Shown piece by piece: positions 36,045-49,120 of a stretch of 64,000 nt of DNA. The translations under genes and the position numbers were made by a program. The stretch covers positions 1,364,001 to 1,428,000 of the forward strand of contig CP099853.1 in the NCBI GenBank assembly GCA_030062745.1. The letters are read 5' to 3'. The notes beneath the pieces are model-generated. The model ran no database searches and was not told the origin of the DNA. It worked only from the letters and a program-made list of their open reading frames with translations. The DNA is from Capitulum mitella (lineage: Eukaryota; Arthropoda; Thecostraca; Pollicipedomorpha; Pollicipedidae). How positions within the stretch are numbered: position 1 is the stretch's first letter; every line of letters begins with the position of its first letter.

Positions 36045-39000
36045 TTCAAACGTATTTCAGTATTCAAAATTTTCTGTCGATAACCCTCCGATATTTTTTA
36101 CAATCTGGGAAGCAGCATGGAAGAAACCGTTTCAATTTACATACGAATCATGTGGCAAAGCCGCAAAAATTGGAAAATTGACCAACTGATTCCAGAATAA
36201 CGATGGGAAATGTTCAATGTCGAAATCGCAATCTTCCAGTTCCCAAACGAAGTTGGACGTAATATTTCTGAGGCCAGCTGATCGCAAAACCAAATGCGTA
36301 GAATGTTTACAAAAAACCAACACGGCAGTTGAAAGCTTTTTAAGAAATCGTTTCCACATATTTCAAAGGGTTTATGTCACATCTGGGAAACTGAGGAAAA
36401 ATATCATCCATGCACGGCATCGTCTAGCATGTTACCTAGGGGCGGGGGGTTCAACCCCCGCACTGAAATCGCCAACACCCTCCCCCCTCCCCCCTCCAGT
36501 GAAGGCAAAACTGTAGCTGGGGAGGGAGGCAGAGGACTGCTCGGAATGATAAAATGCAATACAGGGTTTTCTCCGGAGAAGCAACATTTTTTTCAAACGC
36601 GGATTCACTGGAAAAATTCCTAGTCCATTCATTTTTCGGCGACGCTTGTGTACCATCAGTGTATAAAAGCACAGGAATGTGTATGCTATTGAAATAATTG
36701 GGCAGAATAAATCTTTACGTTTGTACAATGAATATAGTGTTTTCTGTGGGCACAATATTTTCTAGATCAGAAGTTTGCTGTTGCAGGCAGAGCAGCAAGC
36801 CATACTGAGCAAACTCGAGGTGTGATGGCCGTATCTTTCGGAAGGATAGAGAATATCAAGAGAGGCTTGTTTGCGAGGATCCCAAAATATGTTAATGGCT
36901 TCACATTCAAATGTCTAGACGCAGATGTCTTTTATAAAACTGCCGGCGAGTTTTCAGCACAAGATGTGACTTTCGTTGAACAGCTGCAGCATCTGCACTG
37001 TACTGATAGCTTTTAGTATTTAGTTGTTACTCTTTCCTGCCATATTGTTCAACGACTGGTCAGATTAACAGTGGAACACTATTGTTACTTTGTATGCATT
37101 TATGCATATACGATTTGACACACATGACTTCAGCTGTTAATGGAATATGTACCTGTTTCCCACTAAATGAAATAAACTAGTTAAATAGACAAAGAAACCA
37201 GTCAGTCAATAAATAAGTTACTGCAAAAATGCTTCGTCTATCACGTACTTTGTAAACTTGAATCACCAGTGGTGGTGTATGCGGATGACGCATGCTGATA
37301 ATACTTTTTACGCTGCGATAACACCGAAAAGGGAAAGTCCAGAACAATGCGTTCGATATATGAGGGAACAAGGCAGAGTAGATAATCGGTTGCAGGCAAA
37401 GAAAAACTAGGCCTAGACAAAAAACAGTTATCTTTCATGCGTCCATACCCTGGAAACCAGGACTACCCTATTTCTATGTGGTCTGCTGCCGAAGAATTAC
37501 CGTCTTTTGGACCACGCATTTTTGCCTTGAAAATGACCGTTTTGACAGCTGCTTGGCTTCCCGTGAGGCATAAACTAGTTTTAGCGACATCAACCCAATA
37601 TACTGAGTGCTCACCGAAACGCAAACTGATCTGGTATTTAACACCTCATGGCCTATAACAGCTCTTGGTGCAAATTTTAAGTCATAATAGTCCCAAACCA
37701 GCCGTTATCCATAGAGGTGGTACCAAATTTGTTGGCATGCGTCGTTCGATTAGAGGACGTAATACCGTAGTAATATTCGATTAGAGGAACTATGAAACTA
37801 TGGCGGAAATAAACTTACCTATGGTATCAAATGGAAAAATGTTGAAAGCAAGCCAAAGTACACAAAATACTGAACAAGGTAAATGACGATGGGCGTAAAT
37901 CTGGAACGGGAACATATGAAATGTACACATCGATCTGGGGATTCCAAATTTTGTGACATGCCGCTGGCATATGACGAAATTCATAGCAAAAAGTAGCAAT
38001 GTCATGCAACTGACGTCATATTTAACCCATAGGAATACACATAACGTTTGATTTTGGAGCATCTATGTGATCACTAGTCCGTATTCGTGCGAAATCGCTA
38101 TATATCTAGTGTAGACCGCTTGGCTCGGGGGGAAGGGCATGGCCCCATGGCCCTTCTTGGTTACGTCTATGTGGGGATTAATGTTAAAAAGCAGTAAGTC
38201 CGTCGAACAAAACATGGACAGAGATGGCATGAACAAAACAAACAAAACATGACATCAAATGCAAATTGTTCAGCAGAAATATCAAAGCAGCACAACAATG
38301 AAGCGTCTAAGAAACAAATGATAGACGACTGAAGGGCAAAAATATCGGAGCAGGGATCAGTACTGTTAAGCGTACCGGATAAATATTTCAGTTACAAATA
38401 CCGCAAGACAACTAGTAACGGAACCCGCTATAGATTTCTCCTAAAACTTGTACGGGGACATTCAAACAGGAACGTCGCGAAAATTTTGCCGATGTTTACA
38501 CATAATTTCCTAGATGTTTTCGCTACTTTCCTTAAGAAGAATATTCCGATTGTTCCAAGGGATTGCTCAAGTGAACCCACCAGGCCAATATCCTGGTTGC
38601 ACCACTGGACCTGATGGTTTGATTGCAAAAATACTGGCATTTTATGTCATATGGTATGATGGGTTCGAGTCATGGGCTTGAAAAATTCCTTTCTTCTTCT
38701 CCTCGTGGTCTTTTGAGGATAAGTTGTAATTCCTGTTGCCGGAGCTCTTCCACCTGGCAACAACGCATAACAATGGGTTGGAATATGTTTTTCCTAAGCG
38801 TCTCGGATACAAGAACCGTAGAGCATGTTCCTGGTTCTACGGTGACGACCCGCCCTGATTGCTGCCTCTGCCAACAATAGGCACAATTTTGGAAGAAGAG
38901 AAGGGAAAACTCCATAAAGGACAACTGCAGAGACTTGACAACTGCAGAGACAACTGCAGAGACTGCAGAGACTGCAGAGACAGACAACTGAGCGACCAGG

Positions 39001-41329
39001 ACTTGAATACCGTGGTCGTATATCGTATGACTTCGTATATCGAGGTCCTTATTTTTCAGTTCTTTGTGTTGCGTCGATTAATTTTTCATCTAATATTTTG
39101 TCCCGTAACATTTTTGCATAATGATGAATATTGCAATTATATATTTATTCATATTCGGCATGTTGTTCTTCGATGTCCCCAGTTTTATGTTTACCTCTCT
39201 TGCCATTTATCATGTTTGATGCGTTACTTTTCACATTTTGTTTTCAGCATTTTTTGTATTCGATATTCCGCCATACGGCATTTTGGGGTCCAACCATGTC
39301 GTTCACAGCTCCGTAGACAAATGCGGGACAGAAACCAATTGGTGGTTAGATGCGTGGCAAGACGCACGTATTAAACACATGCAGCGTGAAAGAAATACAG
39401 TTAGTTTGCGAAATGTCTTATCCTAACCAGTACTGATTTTTTACTGCAGTTGTCCTTATGCTGCGTGGTTAAATTTATTGGTTATGATACAGACTATATA
39501 TGTCTAGTCTTCTCCTTGCAAGTGCCGTTCGTTCGTTCTGTGGCTCCTCCTGACCATTATTGGTTTTTCCTGCCATTGTTTCAATATTTCACATGTAAGT
39601 TCATTGGTCATCACCCGAAGTGTTGATGTTAATAATCTCTTTCTTGCAAGTAGCAATGTTCCGTATCCCCTTTGCATCTCACAATGCCATCATTTTAAGA
39701 GATCCCTGTCTTTCACGAAACCGCTTCTACCCTCGTAATCATCCACATATTACTTTGCAGACACAAATGACTTGGGAAACTAGGAACACCCATCGGACCA
39801 TAGTCTCGTCTCGATATACGCCAATGAAAGCAAAAGCGAAGGTAGTACGCTTCTTGTAACATCTTGAAAAAATGTCGGTGACGATCCTATCAGGAAGTTC
39901 CCACCCCCTATACGGCACGCAGTCGCTACTCACTACACAGGTAATAAAGTTTATAGAATGAAGTAAAGAAGGACTGCATGAAACCATATGGGCCGTAGAA
40001 ATGATAGCAGAAGGCCTAAAATGGCCCCTGTGAATCATTAAGGTGTTCCTAGCCTGACTAACTAGACCTAACCTGACTAGCCTGACAGCCAGTCAAGCAC
40101 GGCAGCAAAGTACTGACATGTGTCATTGGCTTAACTAGACCTTGATGCATTCCTCAGAGTTTTGCGGAAGTTAACTTCATGACTGTAGTGTTGCTCGAAA
40201 AAGATGTGGTAACGCAAAACACGATAAAGTCGAGCAAAGTTATTGGGTCTGGTTTTGTGAAGAAATTACATCATGTTAAATGATGTCCTTACACGGCATC
40301 CCTTGCTTCGTGCTGCATGCGACTGTCATATGTGTTATATAGCAGCACATCGTTACCTAGTCCATATTTGTCTCCCGAACGGAGCATTAAGGACATGCTC
40401 CAACCGATCCTGCTCTGGTTCTTTAAAAATGTTTTCATGGTACATCTATGATCCGAAAAACGCACCTAAACGTCCTCATGGCAAAAGTATAATCAAGCAA
40501 AAGGGGCTTCAATGGTCGACCACTTCTCTCAACGCATTCAAGTGCCATTTTTTCTTCGATATATAGCACGCACAGAGCGAAGCATAACTTATTTTCTACT
40601 GGACTCAGAGTTACGGATTATATGGAAGCAGAGTTGAATGGAGTGGCGATGCATCAGTTCAAATAGCTAAGCACCAGATCCAGTCGCCCCTTACGCCAGC
40701 TCGGAGCGATTCCTTTAGACCAAGCCACTTGCTCGTATTGCAGCAAATATCTTTGGATAGGATTAGAGCGTTTAAGTCTTCCCAAAATGACATTTTAAAC
40801 CTGGGCGGTTGTGATACTGTTAATTTTTTATAATCTTATCGTATATACATTATAAATATAATATATGCTGTAAATATATTAAAACATAATATGATTCCAG
40901 CGAGTTGTAGCAAGTTCCAATTTCTTTAGAAAATCTTAAGCTTTCATCCACTGGAAGCCCGGAGGAGAGAAGCTGATAGGGCCTGGATCCCCTATTCTTC
41001 AAGTATTTTACCATTATGTCTACGACTGGCATGACCATATGACAATGGCTGGAAAAACTGCCTGAAATCCTATGCAGACGCCCCCCCCCCCCCCTCCAAT
41101 AATTTCCAGAAAACTCCAGCCATAGCTTAAATAAACCCTAGATCGCCGAGCCCAAAAAAGCCTAGGCTCATGCTCATGCCTCAAAGCCTAATGACTCGTT
41201 AGGCCTTTCATGCCACGCCAGTGCACTGCAATAGACGCATTACCAACACTTGTAACAGGCACCTGCTGTTCATTTCTTCCGTGCCGGTATTACGCGTGCA
41301 GCGCAGAGCGGCCACTCATCACGGTCCAT
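36045..41329. other. AT-rich intergenic sequence
   Basis: No gene is recognised. Visible oddities are a 20-bp G/C palindrome next to a C-run around 36440-36500, a short GACTGCAGA microsatellite near 38930-38985, repeated CCTGACTAG motifs near 40050-40085, and a C-run near 41082. Confidence 0.4.
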
Positions 41330-41950
41330 CACCCGTCACTGGCCGGCGCAGTGGAACCGCTGCCCGCCGATGAAGTCATATCAGCGGCGCTGATCGACAA
41401 ATCGCCACAGCCCACCACTTCCGGTCTGGATCCGCGTCCTCCCGCTCCAGTCCATCCCGGACACTTCCGGTCACTTCCGGTGGCCGTCCGCGGACCGGCC
41501 GCCTCAGAGATCGGCGCCGGCACTCCGGAGTGCGGAGTTCCCGGCGCCAACTCCTCCGCCGGCTGATCAGCATAATGGCCGCTCTCGGCCAATTTGTCCG
41601 CTGGTTTGTCGTCGCCGCCACCGCCGCTCCAGCGCCGCCGTTTGCAAAAACACGTCGCGGCCGAATATTGGCCCAATCGGCCGCGAATAAACCGAATAAC
41701 GCAGAAGAAAAACAGCCGGCGCCGACTGCGGCCGGCCGCTGTCGCCTTTGGCAGCGGAATATATGATGGCCGGTTTCCAAACCGATTGGCGAGGCGTTCT
41801 GATAGCTGGCGAGAGACGCGCGATCCCTGCGCCAACAATGCGCCCGGAAAGGTGATCGTCCGGGAAACGCCCGGCGAACAAGACGCAGGAATATTCGCTG
41901 GATACGTATTGTGTTCAGTCGAAGATTCTGCGGCCAAATAGGTTGCAGGG
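41330..41950. other. GC- and CpG-rich block
   Basis: Sharp local rise in GC and CpG inside AT-rich surroundings. It has repeated CACTTCCGG motifs at 41415-41480 and many CCGGCG/CGCCGG palindromes. A 248-residue minus-strand frame spans it but looks like chance. It could be a CpG-island-like regulatory block or a transposon fragment; neither is shown. Confidence 0.35.
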
Positions 41951-42687
41951 CCATTTGAGCTCCATTGAGCTCCTGGTTTGTCCATTCCCCACTGTTCGTT
42001 TTCTGACCATTTTGGGTTCATCGCGATCAAGAGCCTGTCCAAGTTGTTCCTTGTAAAGGCCTGCGAGTAGATCACCTATCGGATTGGCGATCGACGATCG
42101 CATTTTCTATGGCGCATCGTTGGGCGAGCAATGGATAAATCCAGTAAGGGAAATTTTAACGTCAGACTGATGTCACGAACATTTATCCAAATCCGTGAAA
42201 TGTCTTGTGCACAGACAGACATGAAACAATAAAGACATCGGCGGCAATATGATGAGTGCAATGTTGAAAGAACGAGGTAAAAAGATAGGGTAACATTAAA
42301 AAGGACGGGTGCAACCCGGGAATAATTTCTGAAATGTCTGCCACTTTCAAAGCCCCGGTGCCACCTCTGAAGCTTATCCGGCTGCTGAAAACTTGTCCCA
42401 AATTAGTTTGGTTTGCGCCAACTTTCAGTTTTCAGTGCGCTTTAGGAGCATTACAGAAGTGCAAACCCAGAAATCACTGCATGATTAAACGAAATACTGA
42501 AAACGCATCGAGTAAAGTCCCATGTAAGAACACAGCCCAAGCAATGTGGACGAAACGGCGTCCTGCACATGGACAAAACTTGGTCTAGCCAGACAGCAGC
42601 CATTCTTGAGTGCAGTGCGATCCGCTGCCAACAGATGGCAGCAGATGTTATCAGAGGCACTTCTCACGCCATCGGCCGCAAATCGGA

Positions 42688-42791
42688 AACAGCTACAGCT
42701 GCGGACCACACAAAGCTGTGATGGCTGTGGACCATACAGAGCTGTGGTGGCTGCGGACTATATAGAGCTGTGATGGCTGTTTGGTCGGACA
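42688..42791. repeat. 26-bp minisatellite, four copies
   Basis: AGCTGTGATGGCTGTGGAC-type units start at about 42688, 42714, 42740 and 42766, each 26 bp apart. Confidence 0.8.
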
Positions 42792-44083
42792 GGGCTAGCC
42801 GACCCGTTCGTATAAGTCGAACCTGCTGGAACCCAGAAAGAGGCTCGATCGCCTGACCTCTCCGCGGCGTACCCAACTGCAAGCAGTCATGAAATGCAAT
42901 TAACCTGCTCAGGTCGTGCCTTGTCTTCGGCCTTCACCACCGAAGAAGGTTGCCCCTTGCGACACGCATCGCCGGCTTGAGGGACTTTTGGCCCATAGAG
43001 GTAGCATGTAAAACGAGATTCGCAAATAGCGTCGAACATCGTCTCGGTTCCGGCGAGTTTGCTCATCAACCACGGAACGGATCGGCTCGAAATGCGCCAC
43101 TTAAGAAAGAGAAATTTGACGGGCAAGAGCGGCGCATGGTGCGTTTCGCGCAATGCGCAAAGAGAAACTAAAAGAGTGGCGCATTGTGCGTTTCAGTGTG
43201 CGCGACATGTGGCAATATGAGACAGCTATTCATGAGCGATTTCATGGACTGGTTGTGGTACTGGCCATCCAGAGACTGCAACGAATTGAAAAACACCACG
43301 GTGTAGCTCAGCTTACCCCTGGTCGTTTCTACCAAGAATCAAACTCCTCAGGCCCACGATTTAGGAGCCACACCACCTGGAAAGGCATCGTCCACCTGTT
43401 CTCAAACCCCGCATAAAACTGTCTACATTACCATAGAGGCGATAGCTGCTTTGTAACATGAATTGCACCGACGCACAGCTTACATGAATATAAAAAAGCA
43501 GAAATTGCAATCACAATTTTAGGACTGTCCCAAAACTGGGCAGACCACAAAAACAGTTGCTTTTCCGCCAAGGGTAAAAACAAAAACAAAAAATTGACCC
43601 GGACGACAGTATTTTCGGCGGCGAATCGTCCACCGATATCAGAATATGCCAAATCAGCCGTAACTTAGAGCGGATTACATTGACAACGTCACCGTCTGAA
43701 CAGCCTCGGTGACGTGGAACTTACAACTCAGAGGGATATCGCAAATGCTTTGAGAGACAGGGACTGAAAAACGAAACACGACGATTCCGATACAAAACTA
43801 AGATACAGAATCACTAATGGCGATGATCCAGATGGGATTCAGTGACGATTAGGAGTTTACAATCACCACGCCCTTCACATCATCTCCTTCGTCGAACACT
43901 CTCCCTGTACCTTTCGAATCGTCCGTGGCTCCTACAGGGTAACCCAACTCTCTTCGCTAATGCTGATTCTCGTCAGATTTCTGCCGCCTTACTTTACGAT
44001 TTTGATTCCAATAGAGCTAAATGGCCAAAACTGAAAAAAGCAAAAACAGCAGAGGGCAGGGATGGAGCTGTGCCAAAAACCTC
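42792..44083. other. Intergenic sequence, nothing recognised
   Basis: Short ORFs only. The last few hundred bases may be the decayed 5' part of the mariner-like element that becomes readable at 44084. Confidence 0.35.
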
Positions 44084-44523
44084 AAGAACTGGAGTAACGA
44101 TGACTTCAAGGGAGTCATTTGGCGCGAGAGTCTGTTTTCGAGCTCACACAGCCCTTAAACCCCCAAAACGACCGCGTATGGGCGAAAGGCAGGGTGGAAG
44201 AACCACCTTTCCGCCTTGACAAGAGGTTCCAGAACGTGGCGGTCTAGGATGTAATGAGTGCTGCGGGCTTCACAGTGCTGCACATGGTGCCGCAAAAGCA
44301 CACAGTCAACACAGACCACTTTGTCAAGGAGATTTTACCAGGGTCTCTCGCTGAAGCCATGGGAAGAATGGCGAGCATGTGCCCGCAAATCAGAGGAACA
44401 TGGTGCGTGCGCGACGTGTCGGCCGCCACCGTCATGAAAAACGGCGCGCCCGCTGACACGGTGCCGGGAGGCCAAGGGTGTTGCCAAGCCCACCTTTCGG
44501 CGTGCCGGGGCAAGAAAACATGA

Positions 44524-44553
44524 TTATCGTGAGGGGAACTCCCCTCACGATAA
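44524..44553. other. Perfect 13-bp inverted repeat
   Basis: TTATCGTGAGGGG and its exact complement are separated by AACT. It lies inside the mariner pseudogene, next to a frameshift and just before the NSPHDNPIGNL block. Confidence 0.8.
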
Positions 44554-44730
44554 CCCCATCGGGAATCTGCGGGGAATCCTGAAGACGCGCCTCAGCGAGA
44601 TGGATCTCTGCGTGAGCATCGCAATGAAAAAACTGGAGACATTGTTGCAGAGGAAGTGGCGAGCATCTCGCCCTTTATGCCCTGCGAACTGGTGGATGAC
44701 TTGTCAGACAGGATTGCCGGTTGTTTGGAT

Positions 44731-45949
44731 TTAACCCTGTTCCCGGCAGGGGGGGGGGGCGGAATCCGCCCCCCCTCGGGTTTTTTGCTTGCCAATTCCA
44801 GGCTTTTTAACGCAGCTTCATGAAACTTGATGACTTTTCCTAGATATTCCTTCTACGCGCCGTGACAAAATTTCGAAACTCTTATTTTGCTCAGGGGCGG
44901 AGCCAGGCAACGTTTTTGGGAGGCACCTCAGGCCATTTTTGGCCATGTTGAGGGTAAAAGGAAAATGTCTGCCAAAAACGGAGTTTTTAAGATAGAACTT
45001 AAAACTTTATATGAATGTATAGCTTAATAGTTGGGCAATGTGCATATGTAATTTTGTTTATCTGAAGTCATTTTACAAGGTCAGGTCAAGGTCAAAAGTC
45101 AAAATTTGTTTTTTTGCTATAATTTCGGCGCCGTTTTTTCAAATACCAAACTCGGAATATATATGACGTAAAAGGGTGCCCTCTACTTGTGTACCAAGTT
45201 CTAACTCGATATCAGGTCGGGTCACGGAGCTATGACCTAAAATGTTAGTGCGCGTACCCTATAACGCAAAAGCCAAAAAATGAATTTTTTGGAATAGAGT
45301 GAATTCAATCGATTAAAAACGTTTACAGACACTATTGAATGCACACGAGATCATTCCAGGTGACCCCAAGTTCACTGGAGGTCATTTAAGGTCAAAGGTC
45401 ACAAGTTGATCTGAAGAACGTTTGACCATGGCAGTTCCCCCTTTTTTATGTCCCTGGCACCGCCTATGCTAACATTATACAAACATTGTAATGCGATTTG
45501 TACTTCTTTAGCATAACATGACTAGCAGAAGCTAAAAAAGTGTTTTGGCCTCTTTTGTTCATTCAGTTATTAGAAAACTAATCCCCCTATTTTTGAAACC
45601 CTGTGAACGCCTATGAATTTTCTCAAAATTTCAAATTTGCACACCCATGGTAAAAGCCCTATCCATGATCTTTCGATTGATGCCAGTTTCATCGAAATCG
45701 GTCAATAAACAACGGATTTATAAGAAGTCAAAAAGTACCCCCATTTTGACATTTTTGCCCCCCTGTATCCACAAATTTCAAAAGTTTTAAAATCTCTTTT
45801 TATAAAAATGCAGTTCACGTCACGGCAAATCGATTGCCGTTTGTTGCGATGAAATCGGATAAGTAGTTCTCGAGATCTCAGGGGGGGCCGAATCCGCCCC
45901 CCCTGCCGGGAATCGGCCATACCGTCTAGCCCTCCGGGAATAGGGTTAA
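44731..45949 (+). mobile_element. piggyBac-type non-autonomous element, family 1, copy B (complete)
   Basis: TTAA at 44731-44734 and 45946-45949; element 44735-45945 (1211 bp), same orientation as copy A. Termini are CCCTGTTCCCGG and, on the other strand, CCCTATTCCCGG. The subterminal palindrome here is nearly perfect (GGGGGGCGGA and TCCGCCCCCC around one A). It starts 12 bp from the left terminus and 40 bp from the right. It lies within the mariner transposase reading frame, whose protein context continues on the far side, so the insertion postdates that gene. No transposase is encoded. Confidence 0.85.
45389..45401 (+). promoter_or_regulatory. DR1 nuclear-receptor-like motif inside copy B
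   Basis: AGGTCA-A-AGGTCA, identical to the motif in copy A. A TCAAGGTCA lies at 45086-45094. Function is not shown. Confidence 0.4.
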
Positions 45950-45985
45950 AGGGCAGTATATCAGTGTGCGAAAAGAATGCCACAC

Positions 45986-46992
45986 GAATATCATGTGTTT
46001 TACAGGTGGTGGAAAGGTGAGAACGAACTTTTCTCGACCGGGCGGCTGTAACATCTCGACGACTTCTGCAGACCACTTCCCACGGATACCTGTCCGTCCT
46101 CATAGACGACGTTTCCCAGTTACCTCTCATTTACGTGACCAAGTCGACCTGATCACGCCTAGTGACTCCGCTGCCCGGTAATGTGCTTACAACATTCGAC
46201 GCATCCAAGATTTTGCGAACAGACAACGACCCACCTTTCAGCGGACGAGACTTCCGCGACCCCTCGATTCGTCTCAGGCCTGGGCAAAGAAAGACCACAC
46301 CAGACGACACCGAAGCGAGGGCAAGCTGAACGTCTTGCTGACCTCAGCCCGGTCACAATCGGATTTCCAGTCGGACCTCGGCTGTTGCTATCGCCAGAAG
46401 ACGGACGTGAGCGTGGGCAACTCTGAGACCGGCCGGTCTTCAGATCTCGTCCCAGGGCGAGGTCAGAGGTCGCTGCTGGCGGCGGGCCGCTAACACTAGC
46501 CGCAGTTACATGGACACCTGAAAAGTTGCCAGATTCCCGGCCTGGTAGGCCAGTAGCCATCCGTGAGGTTCCGTATTGCTTTCGTGTTTCCTTCGCTTGT
46601 TGTTAGGCATGGCTGCTTGAAAAGCGCAGAAGTGGCGAAAGTGACGCAGAAGTTGTGCCTGACTCTGATTTACAGCTCATCCTGCTTCTACGGCCTTGCT
46701 TAGTGATACAGATCACTGGTATCTTGCCGTGAGGTTATTTTGCCAATGTAGGTCAGAATACCCACCCATTTACATTTTTAACGTGTCGGAAATGACAAGT
46801 TCAGACAAAAACTACAGTTCGTGGTAGTACCGTGAGTTCACGTCCCCCTAGTCCGACCCGCGTGTAGCCAGGCGGGTGAAGGCGTGAAGTGACACGCCTT
46901 CTCGCCCGCCCGTCTCGCACGCGTTCTCGCTGCTCAACGCTTTATTCCCGACTGACGAGACGACCCCGCATATCGGTGGTCGAAACCTGACC
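45986..46992. other. Intergenic sequence, nothing recognised
   Basis: Short, moderately GC-rich ORFs on both strands, without recognisable domains. Confidence 0.4.
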
Positions 46993-47304
46993 TGAGCTCG
47001 GGGTCGGCTCCTCAGCCCTGAGATATGAAGCACTGCACTGTTCTGAGCTCGGGGTCGGCTCCTCAGCCCTGAGATATGAAGCACTGCACTGTTCTGAGCT
47101 CGGGGTCGGCTCCTCAGCCCTGAGATATGAAGCACTGCACTGTTCTGAGCTCGGGGTCGGCTCCTCAGCCCTGAGATATGAAGCACTGCACTGTTCTGAG
47201 CTCGGGGTCGGCTCCTCAGCCCTGACATATGAAGCACTGCACTGTTCTGAGCTCGGGGTCGGCTCCTCAGCCCTGACATATGAAGCACTGCACTGTTCTG
47301 AGCG
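46993..47304. repeat. 51-bp minisatellite, six copies plus a partial
   Basis: Units start every 51 bp from 46993 (47044, 47095, 47146, 47197, 47248). They begin TGAGCTCGGGGTCGGCTCCT and contain ATATGAAGCACTGCACTG. Copies differ by single bases. The period is a multiple of 3, so minus-strand 17-residue peptide repeats look like ORFs. Confidence 0.97.
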
Positions 47305-49120
47305 GCGGGGGCGGCTCTGCTCACCAGCAAACAAACGATTCGAACAATAAATGCATACTTCCACGAACAATTATCATACATTCACTTACAAACACCAGAT
47401 ACCAGTACACTCTGTACACAAGAAGCGAAGGAATTGTTTTCCCCTCCCTCATCACTCTTGTTGCCCTTCCAGCTTATCAGCATTCGCCCAATCAGCGCCT
47501 TCGTTGCAAAACCTTTCAGTCTTGTCGAGGCACAGAGGCGTGCAGTTGAAATAGTCAGGACTAGGGTCCGGCATATTTGGGTCTCTAGCGTGCGTTAAAA
47601 CGCGCATTAGACAACAATCAACGTGCATTGTAAGCACATCAATGAGAGCGTCGATTCCATGTACCGCTCAGTAACTATCTTCCGGACCTCTGCAATATCG
47701 ACTGAATACTGGTCTTGACACTCCGCGGCGGGACAGGCAAACGTTACCCTGGCGTCGCCTCTGCAAATACGACCCTCCCGGCTGGCGATCAGGTCACGTG
47801 GTGACTACGTCTGCACCCAGCACTAAATAGCCCGAGGATATGAACACGGGAAAGCATGGAGCAGCGCGTGGGGGTGCCCATGACTGGAACGGTCAGCACA
47901 GCTGCCTCAGGCAGATAACACGGCTGAAAAAGTGAGATCATTGGCTGTGAGGTTTGGTTCAATGGTTTCATGCATTGCCACAATGCATGCATAAACAGCG
48001 TCAGGGTGGCCCATCAAACCTATGCTGGTCAATAACTATTAAGCTCCTATTTTCTCTGGTTCAAAAACGGCAAGTGATTTTCTTTTGAGCTTTGCGTTGC
48101 AGGCTGATTTCAGCATAACGGCCACGAGCATGGATACAACTTGATATGGAAATCACATTTCAGTCTTCATGAATTCAGAAGATCAGTGGCTCACGATGGA
48201 AACTGAAATTCCTATGAAATATAATCTCGCTGCAACCTTTTAAAATATTGCTCAAAAGTATAAAAGTTTGCTCTTGGAATACCAACCACGTTGCGCAGAC
48301 GCTAAATGCACGTAACCGCAAGTGGGAAGTCTTTGGATCAAGCCTGGCACGTGGCAGACTTTTCCTCGACTGGCTCCTACCCAGGAGATGGCAGCAAATG
48401 AGAGGTGTTCTCCTTGTCGCAGGGTGAACGTTGTACCGTCCAGCGCCCGCGGCAATTGGTACACGGGTGTGATCCGTCTTAAAATGATCCTTCGGTCCGG
48501 TGGCATTTGCTGAGGGCTCGGCCTCGCTTCATGTCACCGGAGCAGTCCTCTGATTCACCGGGCCCGAGGAATCGGGATAGCCCTTGTGTGTGCACAAGTG
48601 TCACCTGGGGAGCCTGACAACAAGCGTGTAGTCAAGGCTTTTCCGCAAGGGTGCCGACAAAAATGAAACCTCTGTCGTGTACATGGTGTGTGTGTGTGTG
48701 TGTGTGTGGCTAATTGTCGGAATGCATGCAGCTAACAAGAAAATACCTGGTGGGGCACCAGGAATATTTCCTTTTTTTAATCTGACAGTGCTTGGAACCC
48801 TAAGAGAGCCAATGTGTGACTGTTGATGGACACTCGAGGTACCCGTTTAGCAAATACAGTTTGTATTTACTGTACAAATACGTATATTGAATACCTATAC
48901 AAGTACGTAGACTAAAAGCAACGCTGCAAAGCAAGCGTTGCTGAACTGCAAATAATGCTAGCAAGGGCGTTGTTTTGTGGAAATAACAGGGGGGGAGCCC
49001 GTCAAGCTACCTTCCCCTGAATGTGGGTTTCTCATCAGATTTAGCCCTAGCGTTATTTTGACCGAGAGGAAATTTGTTAGTGTTCAAAAATAATGTTGAA
49101 ATTACGAATAAGAAAGTTAG
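47305..49120. other. Intergenic sequence
   Basis: No gene is recognised. It contains the TG microsatellite below, and near 48919-48942 a 9-bp inverted repeat (AGCAACGCT and AGCGTTGCT). Confidence 0.4.
48686..48708. repeat. (TG)n microsatellite
   Basis: About eleven perfect GT/TG dinucleotides. Confidence 0.95.

Larger units (their letters stand above)
44084..45985 (+). pseudogene. Tc1/mariner-superfamily transposase, dead and interrupted
   Basis: The DDE domain is readable in three frames: KNWSNDDFKGVIW, then SVFELTQPLNPQNDRVWAKG, a stop at 44245-44247, then TVLHMVPQKHTVNTDHFVKE, MKNGAPADT, and NSPHDNPIGNLRGILKTRLS. These match the family's FSDES, NDRVW, QDNAPAH and LNPIENLWGILK blocks. All three catalytic acids are lost: the first D becomes R (WRES), the second N (KNGAPAD), and the E becomes G (NPIGNL). 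The C-terminal CELVDDLSDRIAGCLDL runs into TTAA at 44731, where piggyBac copy B is inserted. The frame resumes after 45949 as KGQYISVRK, in place of the usual basic C-terminus. Confidence 0.8.

Noticed and set aside
41329-42075. 248-residue minus-strand open frame
   Set aside because: Lies in a CpG-rich block with several overlapping open frames; no motif.
46993-47304. CRISPR array
   Set aside because: Units are contiguous with no unique spacers, and the window is clearly animal nuclear DNA.
46848-47381. Repeat protein on the minus strand over the 51-bp array
   Set aside because: Two minus frames are open at once because 51 is a multiple of 3; no start context or homology.
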